A stretch of 64,000 nt of DNA, from positions 62,001 through 126,000 of the forward strand of contig NZ_CP104990.1 in NCBI RefSeq assembly GCF_030323265.1. Direction: 5' to 3'. The DNA is from Terrirhizobium terrae (lineage in GTDB: Bacteria; Pseudomonadota; Alphaproteobacteria; Rhizobiales; Rhizobiaceae). The notes beneath the pieces were generated by a model. It ran no database searches. It worked only from the letters and a program-made list of their open reading frames with translations, and was not told the origin of the DNA. The translations under genes were made by a program, and so were the position numbers. Positions 39,932 to 49,573 of the stretch are shown here, piece after piece. The first letter of the stretch is position 1. Every line of letters begins with the position of its first letter.

Positions 39932-40755
39932 ATATCCGTAAACTCGAAAACGGCGTGCTGACGGTCGGTACTTTCCTCGCCGCAGCGCTCTGGATCTTCC
40001 CGCTCTACTGGGCCTTCATCACCTCGATCCGCAGCGAGGAGCGGGTCGTGTCGGCAGAGGCAGGCGTGTTGCCAGACGAGTTCAACCTCGCGGCCTATGT
40101 CGACATCCTGTGGAACTCCAATATCGTCAACTGGTATATCAATTCCATCGGCACCGCCGTCATCATCACCTTCACGGTGATCGTTTCCGGCATGATGTGC
40201 GCCTATGCGATCTCGCAGCTGAAATTTCCCGGCCGCCGCATTCTCTATGGCGTGGTGCTGGCAAGCTTCATGGTGCCGACGCAGGCGCTGGTCGTGACCC
40301 AGTTCATCCTGATGAACGATCTTGGCCTCATCAATACCTGGGCCGGCATCATCCTGCCGCAGTTGATCGTGCCGGTCGTCATCATCGTCTACAAGCAGTT
40401 TTTCGATGCGGTGCCGAAGGAAATGCGCGAGGCAGTCGTGCTCGATGGCGGCGGCGACTATACGCTGCTTTTCAAGATCTACCTGCCGCTCAACTGGGGC
40501 ATTACGACAGCGCTCGCCATCATCACCTTCATCATGGCCTGGAACCAGTTCCTCTGGCCCTTCCTAGCGGTGACCACCGAAAACAAGATGACGATTCCGG
40601 TCGGCATCACGCAGGTCAACGACGCCTTCGGCGTGTTCTATGCCCGCCTGATGTCGGTTGCCCTTCTCGGAGCCATGCCCGTTGCGATCGCCTATCTGAT
40701 CTTCCAGAAGAAAGTGACCGAGGCAGTCATGATCTCGTCCGGTGTCAAAGGGTAG
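39928..40755 (+). CDS. sugar ABC transporter permease, MalG/UgpE type
   Basis: 275 residues with six hydrophobic segments. The EAA motif is in VPKEMREAVVLDGGGDYTLL then FKIYLPLNWG. MalG-type features include WIFPLYWAFITSIRSEERVV and MAWNQFLWPFLAVTTENKMT. It forms the membrane channel with the preceding permease. Last gene of the GH51 operon; the operon is followed by 260 bases with no supported gene and then the inverted-repeat element. Confidence 0.91.
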   Translation: MNIRKLENGVLTVGTFLAAALWIFPLYWAFITSIRSEERVVSAEAGVLPDEFNLAAYVDILWNSNIVNWYINSIGTAVIITFTVIVSGMMCAYAISQLKFPGRRILYGVVLASFMVPTQALVVTQFILMNDLGLINTWAGIILPQLIVPVVIIVYKQFFDAVPKEMREAVVLDGGGDYTLLFKIYLPLNWGITTALAIITFIMAWNQFLWPFLAVTTENKMTIPVGITQVNDAFGVFYARLMSVALLGAMPVAIAYLIFQKKVTEAVMISSGVKG

Positions 40756-41017
40756 CTATCTTGATTTGATGGTGACCGCCGTGCCAGGCGCTCCTGCTTC
40801 CAGGTCGTAGGCCAAGCCTATCGCCATTGCGCTACGGCGATTGCGGCGGCATCGATCCAATTTGCAACATCACGGTTGGACTGCTCTCGAAAGTCTGAGG
40901 CAGGGCAAGGCTGATGATCGGCACCGCCAAGCGGTCAGCGGCGGGCCGATCTTTCGCGCGGGCAAGCTTGTGTAACAAGCTGCAACAATATTGCAAAGCG
41001 GCAGCAACTCCCCGGTT
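40756..41017. other. noncoding gap, possible gene remnant on the minus strand
   Basis: No intact gene. On the minus strand a short open frame ends with DVANWIDAAAIAVAQWR and a stop, which looks protein-like but has no start in range and no family I recognise. It may be the tail of a gene destroyed when the neighbouring inverted-repeat element or operon arrived. Confidence 0.25.
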
Positions 41018-41224
41018 CTAGGGTCAAAACTCAATCAGGATGGGTGTTCTGTTGAACGGGATAGGATTGAATGGAAGCGAACAAGCGCAAGGCAAGATCC
41101 GAAGGTCTTGTCGAGCATTGTTCGCGGGCGTCGGAGAAGTTTGAAAGTGATTGGCACTTCCCCTCCTACTCAGGCACAAAATACAGCTTGCAGAACACCC
41201 ATCCTGATTGAGTTTTGACCCTAG
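41018..41224. mobile_element. MITE-like element with perfect 34-bp terminal inverted repeats
   Basis: The 34 bases at 41018-41051 are the exact reverse complement of 41191-41224. Each arm begins CTAGGGTCAAAACTCAATCA and ends GGATGGGTGTTCTG. The 139-base interior has no transposase. The outermost CTAG is self-complementary and may be a 4-bp target duplication (YTAR type, as in the IS5 family), leaving 30-bp true ends. Interpretation: a non-autonomous IS5-type derivative or a solo deletion product of an IS. Confidence 0.72.
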
Positions 41225-41338
41225 ACCTCCTTGCACATCGCGCGATCGCCAACGCGGTCAGGTGCCCATAGCTGGCGTCGCGGGCTTGGTTTCGTCAAGC
41301 GCAATCATCCATCGACCATAAAACGAAAAGGCAAGCCG

Positions 41339-42580
41339 ATGCGATGCACAAGAACCGACTTCTTGGGCTCTACGACCTACATCTTTCGGCATGGCATGAG
41401 CGCAGGGCTCATGGCCCTCGCATTGTTGCTGACCGCCTGTAGCGGCAGCGGCGAGACGCAATCGGAAGAGGCGGCTCCCAAGTCAGTCAAGGTCGTGCAG
41501 CCTCAGACTGCACGGATCACCAGATACCTTCATCAAACGGGTACGGTCAGGGCTCTCGAGAGCGTCGATCTGACAGCGCGTGTTTCAGGCTATCTTAAGT
41601 CCATCGGCTATAGGGACGGCTTTGAGGTCAAAGCCGGGGATCCGCTTTTCCTCATCGAGCCGGATCAATACGAAGCCCAGATGCAGCAGGCCAAGGCGGC
41701 GGTCGAACAGGCCGAAGCCAGTCTCGACAACGCCCAGATACAGCTGGCGCGACAGGAAGAGCTTGCGCGTTCTTCCACAACGACGCAGGCCAATGTCGAC
41801 AACGCCCGCTCAAGCCGCGATGAGGCCAGCGCGCAACTTAATTCCGCGAAGGCTTCGCTGACGGAAGCCGAGATCAATCTCGGCTACACGCGCATTCTTG
41901 CGCCATTCGACGGCTTCGTCACCGCACATCAGGCGGATGTCGGAGCCTTGGTCGGGAGCGGCAGCCCTACGACGTTAGCAACCATCGTCAAGCTCGACCC
42001 CATCCATGTTACATTCTCGATCCCGGACACCGACATGCTGCAGCTGCGCAAGCGCGCCCGTGCGCGCGGGATCAACCCGGAGGATCTCGACAGGATTACC
42101 GTCGAGGCGGCAACCATGGTCGATGATGGTTTCCCCTATCGTGGCAAGCTGGATTACATTGCGCCACAGACCGATGAGGGGACAGGTACGCTTTCGGTGC
42201 GGGCTATCTTCGACAACAAGAACCGCGACCTCGTGCCCAATCTTTTCCTGAGACTTCGCATTCCCATGGGTGAGATCACGGATGCCGTGCTCGTACCTCC
42301 GACCGCGATCGGTACCGATCAGGAGGGGCGCTATCTGCTGGCCGTCAATGGCGCTGGCGAGGTCGAGCGGCGCGCGGTCACGCTTCTGGAGCGCAGCGAT
42401 ACGCTGCAGCAGATCAAGGGAGAGGTGCAGGCTAACGACTGGATCGTGCAGAACGTGGCCTCCGGCATTCGTGCGGGAGAAAAGGTCGAAAAGAAGCCTG
42501 TTTCCATGACTTCGGATGCAGATGCCGGCGTTAAGGCTGAAGGCCGGTCGCAAGACAGCGCCACGCCAGCGGCCAAATGA
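41339..42580 (+). CDS. RND efflux periplasmic adaptor (membrane fusion lipoprotein)
   Basis: 413 residues from the ATG at 41339. The signal ends in a lipobox, MALALLLTAC, so the mature protein is probably a lipid-anchored adaptor; a start at 41396 would give a shorter standard signal. Adaptor features: SVDLTARVSGYLKSIGYRDG, lipoyl half GDPLFLIEPDQYEAQM, a coiled-coil hairpin rich in A, E, Q (about 110-180), AEINLGYTRILAPFDGFVTA and VLVPPTAIGTDQEGRYLLAV. It couples the inner-membrane pump encoded 12 bases downstream to an outer-membrane channel, which is not encoded here. Confidence 0.92.
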   Translation: MRCTRTDFLGSTTYIFRHGMSAGLMALALLLTACSGSGETQSEEAAPKSVKVVQPQTARITRYLHQTGTVRALESVDLTARVSGYLKSIGYRDGFEVKAGDPLFLIEPDQYEAQMQQAKAAVEQAEASLDNAQIQLARQEELARSSTTTQANVDNARSSRDEASAQLNSAKASLTEAEINLGYTRILAPFDGFVTAHQADVGALVGSGSPTTLATIVKLDPIHVTFSIPDTDMLQLRKRARARGINPEDLDRITVEAATMVDDGFPYRGKLDYIAPQTDEGTGTLSVRAIFDNKNRDLVPNLFLRLRIPMGEITDAVLVPPTAIGTDQEGRYLLAVNGAGEVERRAVTLLERSDTLQQIKGEVQANDWIVQNVASGIRAGEKVEKKPVSMTSDADAGVKAEGRSQDSATPAAK

Positions 42581-42592
42581 TCGGGTAATTGA

Positions 42593-45500
42593 ATGTTCTC
42601 AAGGTTCTTCATCGAGCGGCCGGTACTGGCCAATGTCATTGCGCTTTTGACCATCCTCATCGGTGCGCTTGCCTTTCGCGCGCTCCCCATCGCCCAGTAT
42701 CCCGATATCGTGCCGCCGACCGTGCAGGTGCAGGCCCGTTATCCGGGCGCGAGCGCGAAGACCCTGATGGACACCGTGGCACTGCCGATCGAGCAGCAGG
42801 TTAACGGTGTTCCGGGCATGCTCTACATGCAGTCGAACAGTGCCAGCGACGGGTCCTATTCGCTGACGGTGACATTCGATATCGGGACCGATCCCGATGA
42901 GGCGCAGATCCTGGTACAGAACCGTGTGGATGCCGCCAATGCCCAGCTTCCAAGCTCGGTGCAGTCGCAAGGCGTCACAGTCCGCAAGCGGTCGACGTCG
43001 ATCCTCGCCTTCGTAACGCTTGATGCGACTGATCCGAACCATGACAGCCTCTTCCTTGCCAATTATGCCACGATCAACCTGAAGGATGAGATCGCTCGCG
43101 TTCCCGGTGTCGGCGACGTCACCGTGTATGGCGCGGGTGACTATGCGATGCGTGTCTGGCTTGATGCGGATCGATTGCAGGCCCGTGGGCTCAAGCCGTC
43201 CGATGTGGTGAGCGCGATCCAATCTCAGAGCCAGACCGTATCAGGTGGGCAGATCGGCATGCCTCCGGTGGATACCGGGCAGGGCTTCCAGATGCCGATC
43301 GAGATATCCGGCAGGCTCGACCAGGTCGAGCAATTCGAGGATGTGATCGTCAAGACGGATACCGAGACCGGCGCCATCACCTCATTGCGTGATGTCGCTC
43401 GCGTTGAACTCGGCTCGAAGTCCTACAGCCAGGTCTTCCGGGTCAACGGCAAGGCTTCCGCTTCACTTGCTATCAGCCAGCTGCCAGAGGCGAACGCGCT
43501 GGACGTGGCACAGGCCGTCGAAAGCCGCATGAGCGAGTTGGCGAAAGCATTTCCACAGGGCCTGACCTATTCCGTGCCATTCAACACCACGGCCTTCGTC
43601 AACGCCGCCGTGGAATCCGTCTATGCGACCTTGATCGAGGCCTGTTTCATCGTCCTCGTCGTCATCCTGCTGTTCCTGCAGGACTGGCGGGCCATGCTTG
43701 TGCCGGCGACGACCGTGCCCGTGACATTGATCGGCGCATTCGCGGCGATGGCGATGCTCGGATTTTCGATCAACATGTCGACCCTGTTCGCGCTGGTTCT
43801 GGCAATCGGCATCGTCGTCGACGACGCTATCGTCATTGTCGAAGGCGCCGCCCGTCACATGTCCGATGGGTTGAATGGACCGCAAGCCGCCGAGAAGGCG
43901 ATGGACGAATTGTTTGGCCCTATTATCGGCATTACGCTCGTCCTCGTCGCAGTCTTCCTGCCCGCCGCCTTTCTCCCCGGCCTGACCGGCAAGCTCTATC
44001 AGCAGTTTGCCCTCGTTATAGCCGCGACGGCGATCATCAGCGCGATCAATGCGATAACGTTGAAACCTGTACAGGCTGCACTCTGGATGCGGCCGATCAA
44101 ACCGCTAGAGCAGCGCAATTTCGTCTTCCGCTGGTTCGAGCATGGGTTCAATCGCATGGAGGATGGCTATGCTGCATTCCTCGGCTGGCTTATGCGCTTT
44201 CGCTATCTGGTCGCTGTCTTCACGGCTGCGATCGTAGCCCTTGCCTTTGTCGGCCTATCGAAAGTGCCGACGGGATTCCTGCCGCTCGAAGATCAGGGCT
44301 ATCTCGTTGCAGCGGTTCAATTGCCGCCGGGAGCTTCGCTCGAGCGCACCGACCGTTCGTTGAAACAGGTGGAGGCACGGCTGAAGGAGCAGCCCGGCGT
44401 CGACAACGTCATCACGGTCGCCGGTGTCTCGCTGCTTGACAACAATGCTCCGCTTCCCAGTGCTGGTCTCGCTTATATCGTGTTGAAACCGTGGGACGAA
44501 CGCGGCAAGGCACAAAGCCTCCTGCCGATCTATCAGGCGATATCCAAGAGGCTTGCCGACCTCGATGACGGGATCGCAGTCGCGGTGCCTCCACCGTCCA
44601 TTCAGGGTATCGGCAATACCGCGGGCTTCAGCATGATCGTTGCATTGACCGATGGCAGCGGAGATTTCAATCGGCTGGCAGGGATTGCCGACGACGTCGC
44701 CGGCGAGGCCATGAAAAATGAGGCGTTACAAGGCGTACAGGTCAACTCGAATTTCAACTCTCCCCAGCTTGCCGTAACCGTCGACCGGACGAAAGCTGCA
44801 ACGCTTGGCGTTGCGATCGGTGATGTGTTCGATACCTTGTCCGGTTACCTCGGCTCCGCCTATGTCAACCAGTTCACGCAATTCGGGAAGACGTTCCAGG
44901 TTTACGTGCAGGCGGAGGGCTCCTATCGCAGTGTTGCGGAGGGAATTGATCGCCTGCGCGTTCCGAACGCATCGGGTTCGCTCGTGCCAATCAGCAGCAT
45001 CGTCACGGTGAGCGAGGCGATCGGTCCGTCGCTTATCTCTCTCTACAACATGCGTCCGTCGACATCGATTGCCGGCCGTCCGCAATCTGACATCAGCTCG
45101 GGGGACGCGTTGAAGATCATGGAAAAGGCTGCCGCCAGCGTGCTGCCGACGGGCGCCACTACCGATTGGACAGCGATCTCCTATCAGGAAAAGCTCGCGG
45201 GAAATCAGATCTATATCGCTTTCGGTCTGGCGCTCGTGCTTGTCTATTTCGTCCTCGCCGGCCAGTACGGTAGCTGGCTTGGACCATTGCCGGTTATTCT
45301 GTCTGTGCCTCTGGCGCTTGCCGGCACCGTCGTCGTCCTCCTCATGCTCGGCCTTCAAAATACGCTCTATACGCAGATCGGGCTTGTCCTGCTGGTCGCT
45401 CTGGCTGCCAAGAATGCCATTCTGATTGTCGAATTCGCCCGAGAATTGAGGATAGGGGAAGGCAAGTCACTTGTGGATTCGGCTGTCGTCGCGGGCAGAC

Positions 45501-45718
45501 TGCGCTTCCGGCCGATCCTGATGACCTCGATCGCATTCATTCTCGGGATGATCCCGCTTGTGCTTGCAAGTGGTGCGGGCGCCAGCGCGAGCAAGTCGAT
45601 TGGTATTTCAGTCGTCAGCGGAATGTTGGTGTCGACCGTTCTTTCCATCTTCGTCGTGCCCGCCCTCTACATGATCGTCCGTGCCGTCGAGGAGCGGTGG
45701 GAAAAGAAGAAGGGATAA
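42593..45718 (+). CDS. RND efflux pump, HAE1 family (AcrB/MexF-like)
   Basis: 1041 residues, normal length for a drug-extruding RND protein. Starts MFSRFFIERPVLANVIALLT; periplasmic porter domains are present with the PNHDSLFLANYATINLKDEI region. TM4 has the proton-relay acidic pair in LAIGIVVDDAIVIVEGAARH; TM10 has LLVALAAKNAILIVEFAREL with its Lys. Exports hydrophobic compounds using proton flow, as a trimer with the preceding adaptor. Possible substrates are plant phenolics or antibiotics; nothing in the sequence fixes this. No local TetR repressor is attached. Confidence 0.94.
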   Translation: MFSRFFIERPVLANVIALLTILIGALAFRALPIAQYPDIVPPTVQVQARYPGASAKTLMDTVALPIEQQVNGVPGMLYMQSNSASDGSYSLTVTFDIGTDPDEAQILVQNRVDAANAQLPSSVQSQGVTVRKRSTSILAFVTLDATDPNHDSLFLANYATINLKDEIARVPGVGDVTVYGAGDYAMRVWLDADRLQARGLKPSDVVSAIQSQSQTVSGGQIGMPPVDTGQGFQMPIEISGRLDQVEQFEDVIVKTDTETGAITSLRDVARVELGSKSYSQVFRVNGKASASLAISQLPEANALDVAQAVESRMSELAKAFPQGLTYSVPFNTTAFVNAAVESVYATLIEACFIVLVVILLFLQDWRAMLVPATTVPVTLIGAFAAMAMLGFSINMSTLFALVLAIGIVVDDAIVIVEGAARHMSDGLNGPQAAEKAMDELFGPIIGITLVLVAVFLPAAFLPGLTGKLYQQFALVIAATAIISAINAITLKPVQAALWMRPIKPLEQRNFVFRWFEHGFNRMEDGYAAFLGWLMRFRYLVAVFTAAIVALAFVGLSKVPTGFLPLEDQGYLVAAVQLPPGASLERTDRSLKQVEARLKEQPGVDNVITVAGVSLLDNNAPLPSAGLAYIVLKPWDERGKAQSLLPIYQAISKRLADLDDGIAVAVPPPSIQGIGNTAGFSMIVALTDGSGDFNRLAGIADDVAGEAMKNEALQGVQVNSNFNSPQLAVTVDRTKAATLGVAIGDVFDTLSGYLGSAYVNQFTQFGKTFQVYVQAEGSYRSVAEGIDRLRVPNASGSLVPISSIVTVSEAIGPSLISLYNMRPSTSIAGRPQSDISSGDALKIMEKAAASVLPTGATTDWTAISYQEKLAGNQIYIAFGLALVLVYFVLAGQYGSWLGPLPVILSVPLALAGTVVVLLMLGLQNTLYTQIGLVLLVALAAKNAILIVEFARELRIGEGKSLVDSAVVAGRLRFRPILMTSIAFILGMIPLVLASGAGASASKSIGISVVSGMLVSTVLSIFVVPALYMIVRAVEERWEKKKG

Positions 45719-45794
45719 CCTTAGCACTCGATGACGGTAAGCTTCGCACAAGTGTCGAGGCGCAGGAGTCGGATGCAACCAATGAGGGATATTC

Positions 45795-46214
45795 ATGCGT
45801 GTTGGATCTTCATCTGATATATATTCTCTTCTAGTCCCAAGGGCAAAATCCAAGGATAATAACGACGGCCCGTCAGACGCTAGCTTGCCATCCGGTCCTG
45901 GTGGTGGTGGTTCGGCAGGTATGGGCGCTCTCAGCCATGACGAAGCTGCCGCGGCCTTCTTGGCGCGCCTGGCGAAAAGTAATTTCGATCGCGATGATAC
46001 CAATGGCGACGGTTATGTCGATCAGAAGGAATACATCGATCGTAACATGCAGACGAGATCCGATGGTTATCAACCTGATCTTGGAGACGTACAGAACAGC
46101 TGGAACCGGCTCGATAGCCAAGGAAAAGGTCGCCTGAACGAGCAGGAATATGCTGACGGGTTCTCTTCAGTATTCCAAGCCGCCAGAGGGACTTTCGATA
46201 AGCCTTTGCGTTGA
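45795..46214 (+). CDS. small EF-hand protein
   Basis: 139 residues, no clear signal peptide. One canonical calcium loop, DTNGDGYVDQKEYI (D-x-N-x-D-x-Y-x-D-x-x-E), in FDRDDTNGDGYVDQKEYIDR, and a second, degenerate hand around LDSQGKGRLNEQEYADGF. The N-terminal third is low complexity, SLPSGPGGGGSAGMGALSH. Probable calcium binder; rhizobial EF-hand proteins of this size are mostly uncharacterised. It follows the RND pump by 76 bases and has its own terminator. The start at 45795 has GAGGG upstream. Confidence 0.8.
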   Translation: MRVGSSSDIYSLLVPRAKSKDNNDGPSDASLPSGPGGGGSAGMGALSHDEAAAAFLARLAKSNFDRDDTNGDGYVDQKEYIDRNMQTRSDGYQPDLGDVQNSWNRLDSQGKGRLNEQEYADGFSSVFQAARGTFDKPLR

Positions 46215-46221
46215 TCGACTT

Positions 46222-46253
46222 GCGCCGTCCGATCTGATCGGACGGCGCTTTAC
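46222..46253 (+). terminator. rho-independent terminator after the EF-hand gene
   Basis: GCGCCGTCCGAT (46222-46233) pairs perfectly with ATCGGACGGCGC (46237-46248) over a 3-base loop, followed by TTTAC. It begins 8 bases after the EF-hand stop. The remaining 240 bases to the next gene contain nothing I can assign. Confidence 0.8.
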
Positions 46254-46494
46254 AAGTCGTCTAAGCAAAAAGTTCAGCGCGTCTCGGCAACGAATTCTGA
46301 ATGTCCAGGTCTTGTCCGTGGGGTGACTAGGGATGGTTGTCAAGAATGCTTGCAGCTGAGGCACAATGCCGACCGATGTACGAACAGAAATCCATGATTT
46401 GGTAATCAAAGGAGGCTGCGGAAGCCCTGTAGACATTGACTCCTAGATGTTCTGATTCAATTACGAACATGTCCCGCCAAATAGGAGTTAACTG

Positions 46495-46902
46495 ATGGCT
46501 GATGATACCAATGTAGAGGCCGCGACGAACGCTGCAACAAATGCACCCGTCACCGCACCCGCAGTCAAGAAAACCCGCAAGCCACGCACGCCGAAAGCTG
46601 CTGCTGAAGTTGCCGCGACCACCGATGTCGTGGCCTCTGAAGCACCGGTCAAGAAGACGCGCGCCAAGCGCGGAAGCAAGGTCGCCGAGGTAAAGACGCC
46701 GAAGGCTGCTGCTCGCAAGTCCACGACGAAGACAACGGTCGCCCGTAAGGCTGCGACGCCTGCGGCTCGTGCTGCTGAACCGATCGACGACATCGCCGCA
46801 CTTCTGAAGCTCGAAGAAGAGAACAAGAGCCTTCGCAAGCAGCTCTCTGACAAGCTGCGCGCCGAAAACGCCGACCTGCGCAAGCGCCTGGGACAGAAGT
46901 GA
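46495..46902 (+). CDS. SyrB-like small basic protein with C-terminal coiled coil
   Basis: 135 residues. The N-terminal two thirds is Ala/Lys/Thr rich with KKTRKPRTPKAAAE and VKKTRAKRGSKVAE repeats, resembling histone H1-like tails. The C-terminus is a short coiled coil, LLKLEEENKSLRKQL then SDKLRAENADLRKRLGQK. Rhizobial proteins of this look are annotated as SyrB-like regulators; SyrB in Sinorhizobium acts on syrM expression. DNA or RNA contact through the basic tail and dimerisation through the coil are inference. A related protein is encoded next to it. RBS AGGAG before the ATG. Confidence 0.72.
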   Translation: MADDTNVEAATNAATNAPVTAPAVKKTRKPRTPKAAAEVAATTDVVASEAPVKKTRAKRGSKVAEVKTPKAAARKSTTKTTVARKAATPAARAAEPIDDIAALLKLEEENKSLRKQLSDKLRAENADLRKRLGQK

Positions 46903-47012
46903 TTGCGACAATCATCAGCTGACGTGGTCGTCTGTTGAAAGTGCCGGGCCTATAACTTGGTCCGGCACTTGGAATCCGGCTTAACCGCCGTGCCATGCGA
47001 AAGGTATGAAAT

Positions 47013-47651
47013 ATGAGAACGCCGTGGAGATTTCTGTCTGACCTGGTCACGAGAAAGCCGACGGCAGGTCATGTCGATGACCTTCAAAATGGAGCGAAAT
47101 CCAACGAGGCTGAAAATTTTCCGTCGACAGACGAGCTTGCAAAGATTGAGCCTGACGCAGTCGAGATTGCGAGGGAACAAGATGGCGCCAAGGCTGACTT
47201 GATCCCCTCTGATAACCCTGCAAGTGGCCAGGTCGTTGAAGCGGGAATTGTTCGAGGCGATGACGGCGGGGACGCCGTGGCGCCGCTCGTGGGTGCCGAA
47301 GATGCGGCCGATAAGCGTAACAGAGAAGTAGGAAGCGCGAACAGACCTGAAATCCCGTTGTCAGGTGAGGCGACGCTTAACCGAGCCGATCGCGCGGAGG
47401 TGGTGGGCGGCGAAGCTCCGGCACCGGTGACAAAGATCAGGAAGACAAAACCGCAAGCCGTTAAGGCAGAGCAGACGACCATCAGCTTCGAGGACCAGAA
47501 TTCAGGTCCCGCCAGCGGGTCGAACACGGTTTTCGATGAGATGGCGGAGTTGGATGCGGAAATCGCCGTGTTGAGAAAACGGCTCGCAGAGAAACTGGCT
47601 GTGCAGAATGAACAGCTGAGGCAAATGGTGAAGCGGTTCGACAGAATTTAG
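47013..47651 (+). CDS. SyrB-like protein, larger paralogue
   Basis: 212 residues, mostly low complexity and predicted disordered. The C-terminal 40 residues, MAELDAEIAVLRKRLAEKLA then VQNEQLRQMVKRFD, resemble the coiled coil of the preceding gene (I-A-LLK-EEENKSLRKQLSDKL). A short basic patch, TKIRKTKPQAVKAEQ, precedes it. The N-terminal part is more acidic than basic, unlike its neighbour. Probably arose by duplication of the coil module. Function unknown. Convergent with the antiporter gene, whose stop is 10 bases away. Confidence 0.65.
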   Translation: MRTPWRFLSDLVTRKPTAGHVDDLQNGAKSNEAENFPSTDELAKIEPDAVEIAREQDGAKADLIPSDNPASGQVVEAGIVRGDDGGDAVAPLVGAEDAADKRNREVGSANRPEIPLSGEATLNRADRAEVVGGEAPAPVTKIRKTKPQAVKAEQTTISFEDQNSGPASGSNTVFDEMAELDAEIAVLRKRLAEKLAVQNEQLRQMVKRFDRI

Positions 47652-47661
47652 CACGATCCGG

Positions 47662-49241
47662 CTAGCGCGTCTCGACACCGAATTCCTGGATATCCAGGTC
47701 CTGCTCGAGTTTGCGGAGCACGCGATCACTGATCTCACCTGTCCGGTACATCCGAAGCAACTCGGCGCGGCCAGCGTGGATCGCCGCCGCCATGGCAGCG
47801 GAAGGCTGAGCGACGAGGTGCTCTTTCTCGCTTTCATCTTCCACGAGCAGGGAAGCGCGGCGAGAGGCGCGGCTCCTGTAATGTTCGAGAAGGCAGGTTT
47901 CCTCATTTGACGCGGGGTGGGGAAAGGCCGCAGAAAGTGCTGCAAGTTGCGCCTTGGACATATTCATCCTTGCTTGCGCCTCGTCCTTGGCTAGCCGGCT
48001 CGATGACTGCGATCCGGTGGATGGCAGGATTTTCACGAGCAGCGGAAGCGAAGGGCCCTGAAGCAAGACCGTTACGAAAATTACCCCGAACGCCGAGATC
48101 AGGACTATATCTCTGCCGGGAAAATTTTCTGGAAGCGACAGGGCTGCTGCAAGGGTCACGGGGCCGCGGATCCCGGCCCAACTCAAGATCGTTGTGATGG
48201 AGAACACGGGCTTGAACCTGAGCTGCCATCCGAGCCGTCCGATCCCCAACCACAAGATATCTGAACCGAAAAGCCAGACGAAACGCGCTGCAAGCACCAC
48301 AGCGATGATAACACCAGCGGGAACCAGTAGATCGGCGAACATCTGATCCGTTGTTGCGATCCGATCCAGCGTTCCGCGTAGCGATAATCCAACCAAAATG
48401 AAAAGCATGGACTGGAGAAGGAAGACCAGAATCTGCCAAAAGCTGGCCGCAGTGATGCGTGTTGCAGCGGAGAATATCTCATGCTGTCGCCAGCCGAGTA
48501 AAAGACCGGTCGTCACAGTCGAGAGCACGCCGGAAAGGCCCAAACGCTCTGCCGCGATGTACGATGTCGCCGCAAGAAGCAGGGTGCCGGTGATAACAAG
48601 CTCACTGCTGCCGAGCCTTTGAAGTACGGCAACACCGACTTGGCCAATTCCATAGCCAATGATTATGCCACCGATCGATACCATGCCAAACATCGCCAGC
48701 GCATCCGCAAAGTTGAACGAGCCAGCGATTGTCCACGCGACGGCGAAGTGAAACAGCACGAGACCACTGGCATCGTTGACCAGACTTTCGCCACCGAGCA
48801 CGGTCGTCACCCGCGTAGGAAGTCGCAACTTCTGAAGCACAGCTTTTACCGCAACAGCATCCGGTGGAGAAACCGCGGCGCCAAGCGCAAAGCCCACGGC
48901 CCACGGGAGATCAGGAAAAAGAAGATGGAATACGACTGCGACGGAAAGCGATGTAAACAGCACGGCTCCGACGGCTAAGGATATAATCGTTGCAGAGTTC
49001 TGTTTGAAGTCACGCCACGCCGTCGAGTAAGCGCTGCTCAGCAGAAGCGGTGGCAAGAATACGACAAGAATGAGTTGAGGGTCGAAAATGACGGTCGGAA
49101 TGCCGGGCACGAATGCAAGCGCTGCGCCGCCAAGGATCAATGCCGCCGCCGGGGAAGCCTTAGGTAGCGCGCTACAAGTTCGAGCGTCATCACTGCCATC
49201 AGCAGCAGGACTAAAAATTCGTACTGTGAATGCAGCGACAT
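47662..49241 (-). CDS. Na+/H+ antiporter, CPA1/NhaP family (frame broken at 49151-49154)
   Basis: 526 residues after adding one base. The N-terminus in one frame is MSLHSQYEFLVLLLMAVMTL then ELVARYLRLP. At a plus-strand G4 run the sense moves to the frame encoding AAALILGGAALAFVPGIPTV; five G gives the expected LPPAAALILG. About twelve membrane segments follow, with GFALGAAVSPPDAVAVKAVL and GGESLVNDASGLVLFHFAVA, the conserved ND region that binds and exchanges the ions. A cytoplasmic C-terminal tail of about 110 residues follows. It maintains pH and Na+ or K+ balance. Transcription runs away from the NO cluster. Confidence 0.85.
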
Positions 49242-49463
49242 CGCTCGATTTGGCCCCAACGTCCATTCTTCCGATACTGAGAATAACGCGAAATCCAAGC
49301 CTGATAAGCTAGACAAGGGTGTATCTTCGTTCGACGCTTTTTTCGATTGGCGCGCCGAAGAACACGTGACTTACGAGGCATGTTATCTGCCGATTGACGG
49401 TCATCTCATCGGCCTCAAAGCGAGGCGCCCCATTCCGATGAACTCGAATATTCGTGCGGCGGT

Positions 49464-49509
49464 TTGACGCGGCCGTAAAAGATGTATTGAAAATGTATCT
49501 TTTACGGCC
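49464..49509 (+). promoter_or_regulatory. NsrR-type operator/promoter of the NO-response operon
   Basis: At 49479-49501 the sequence reads AAGATGTATTG-A-AAATGTATCTT, matching the NsrR consensus (AAGATGCATTT-n-AAATGCATCTT) at most positions. It is embedded in a 39-base near-palindrome, GGCCGTAAAAGAT...ATCTTTTACGGCC, at 49471-49509. A TTGACG at 49464-49469 is a candidate -35 element, which would place the operator over the -10 region. The PAS gene starts 73 bases downstream. No gene lies in the rest of the 332-base gap from 49242. Confidence 0.75.
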
Positions 49510-49573
49510 GATGTTCATCTCGCCAGCCGATAGGGCTGTCTTGAACCATCCGCCTCTGGAAAGGACATCCACA

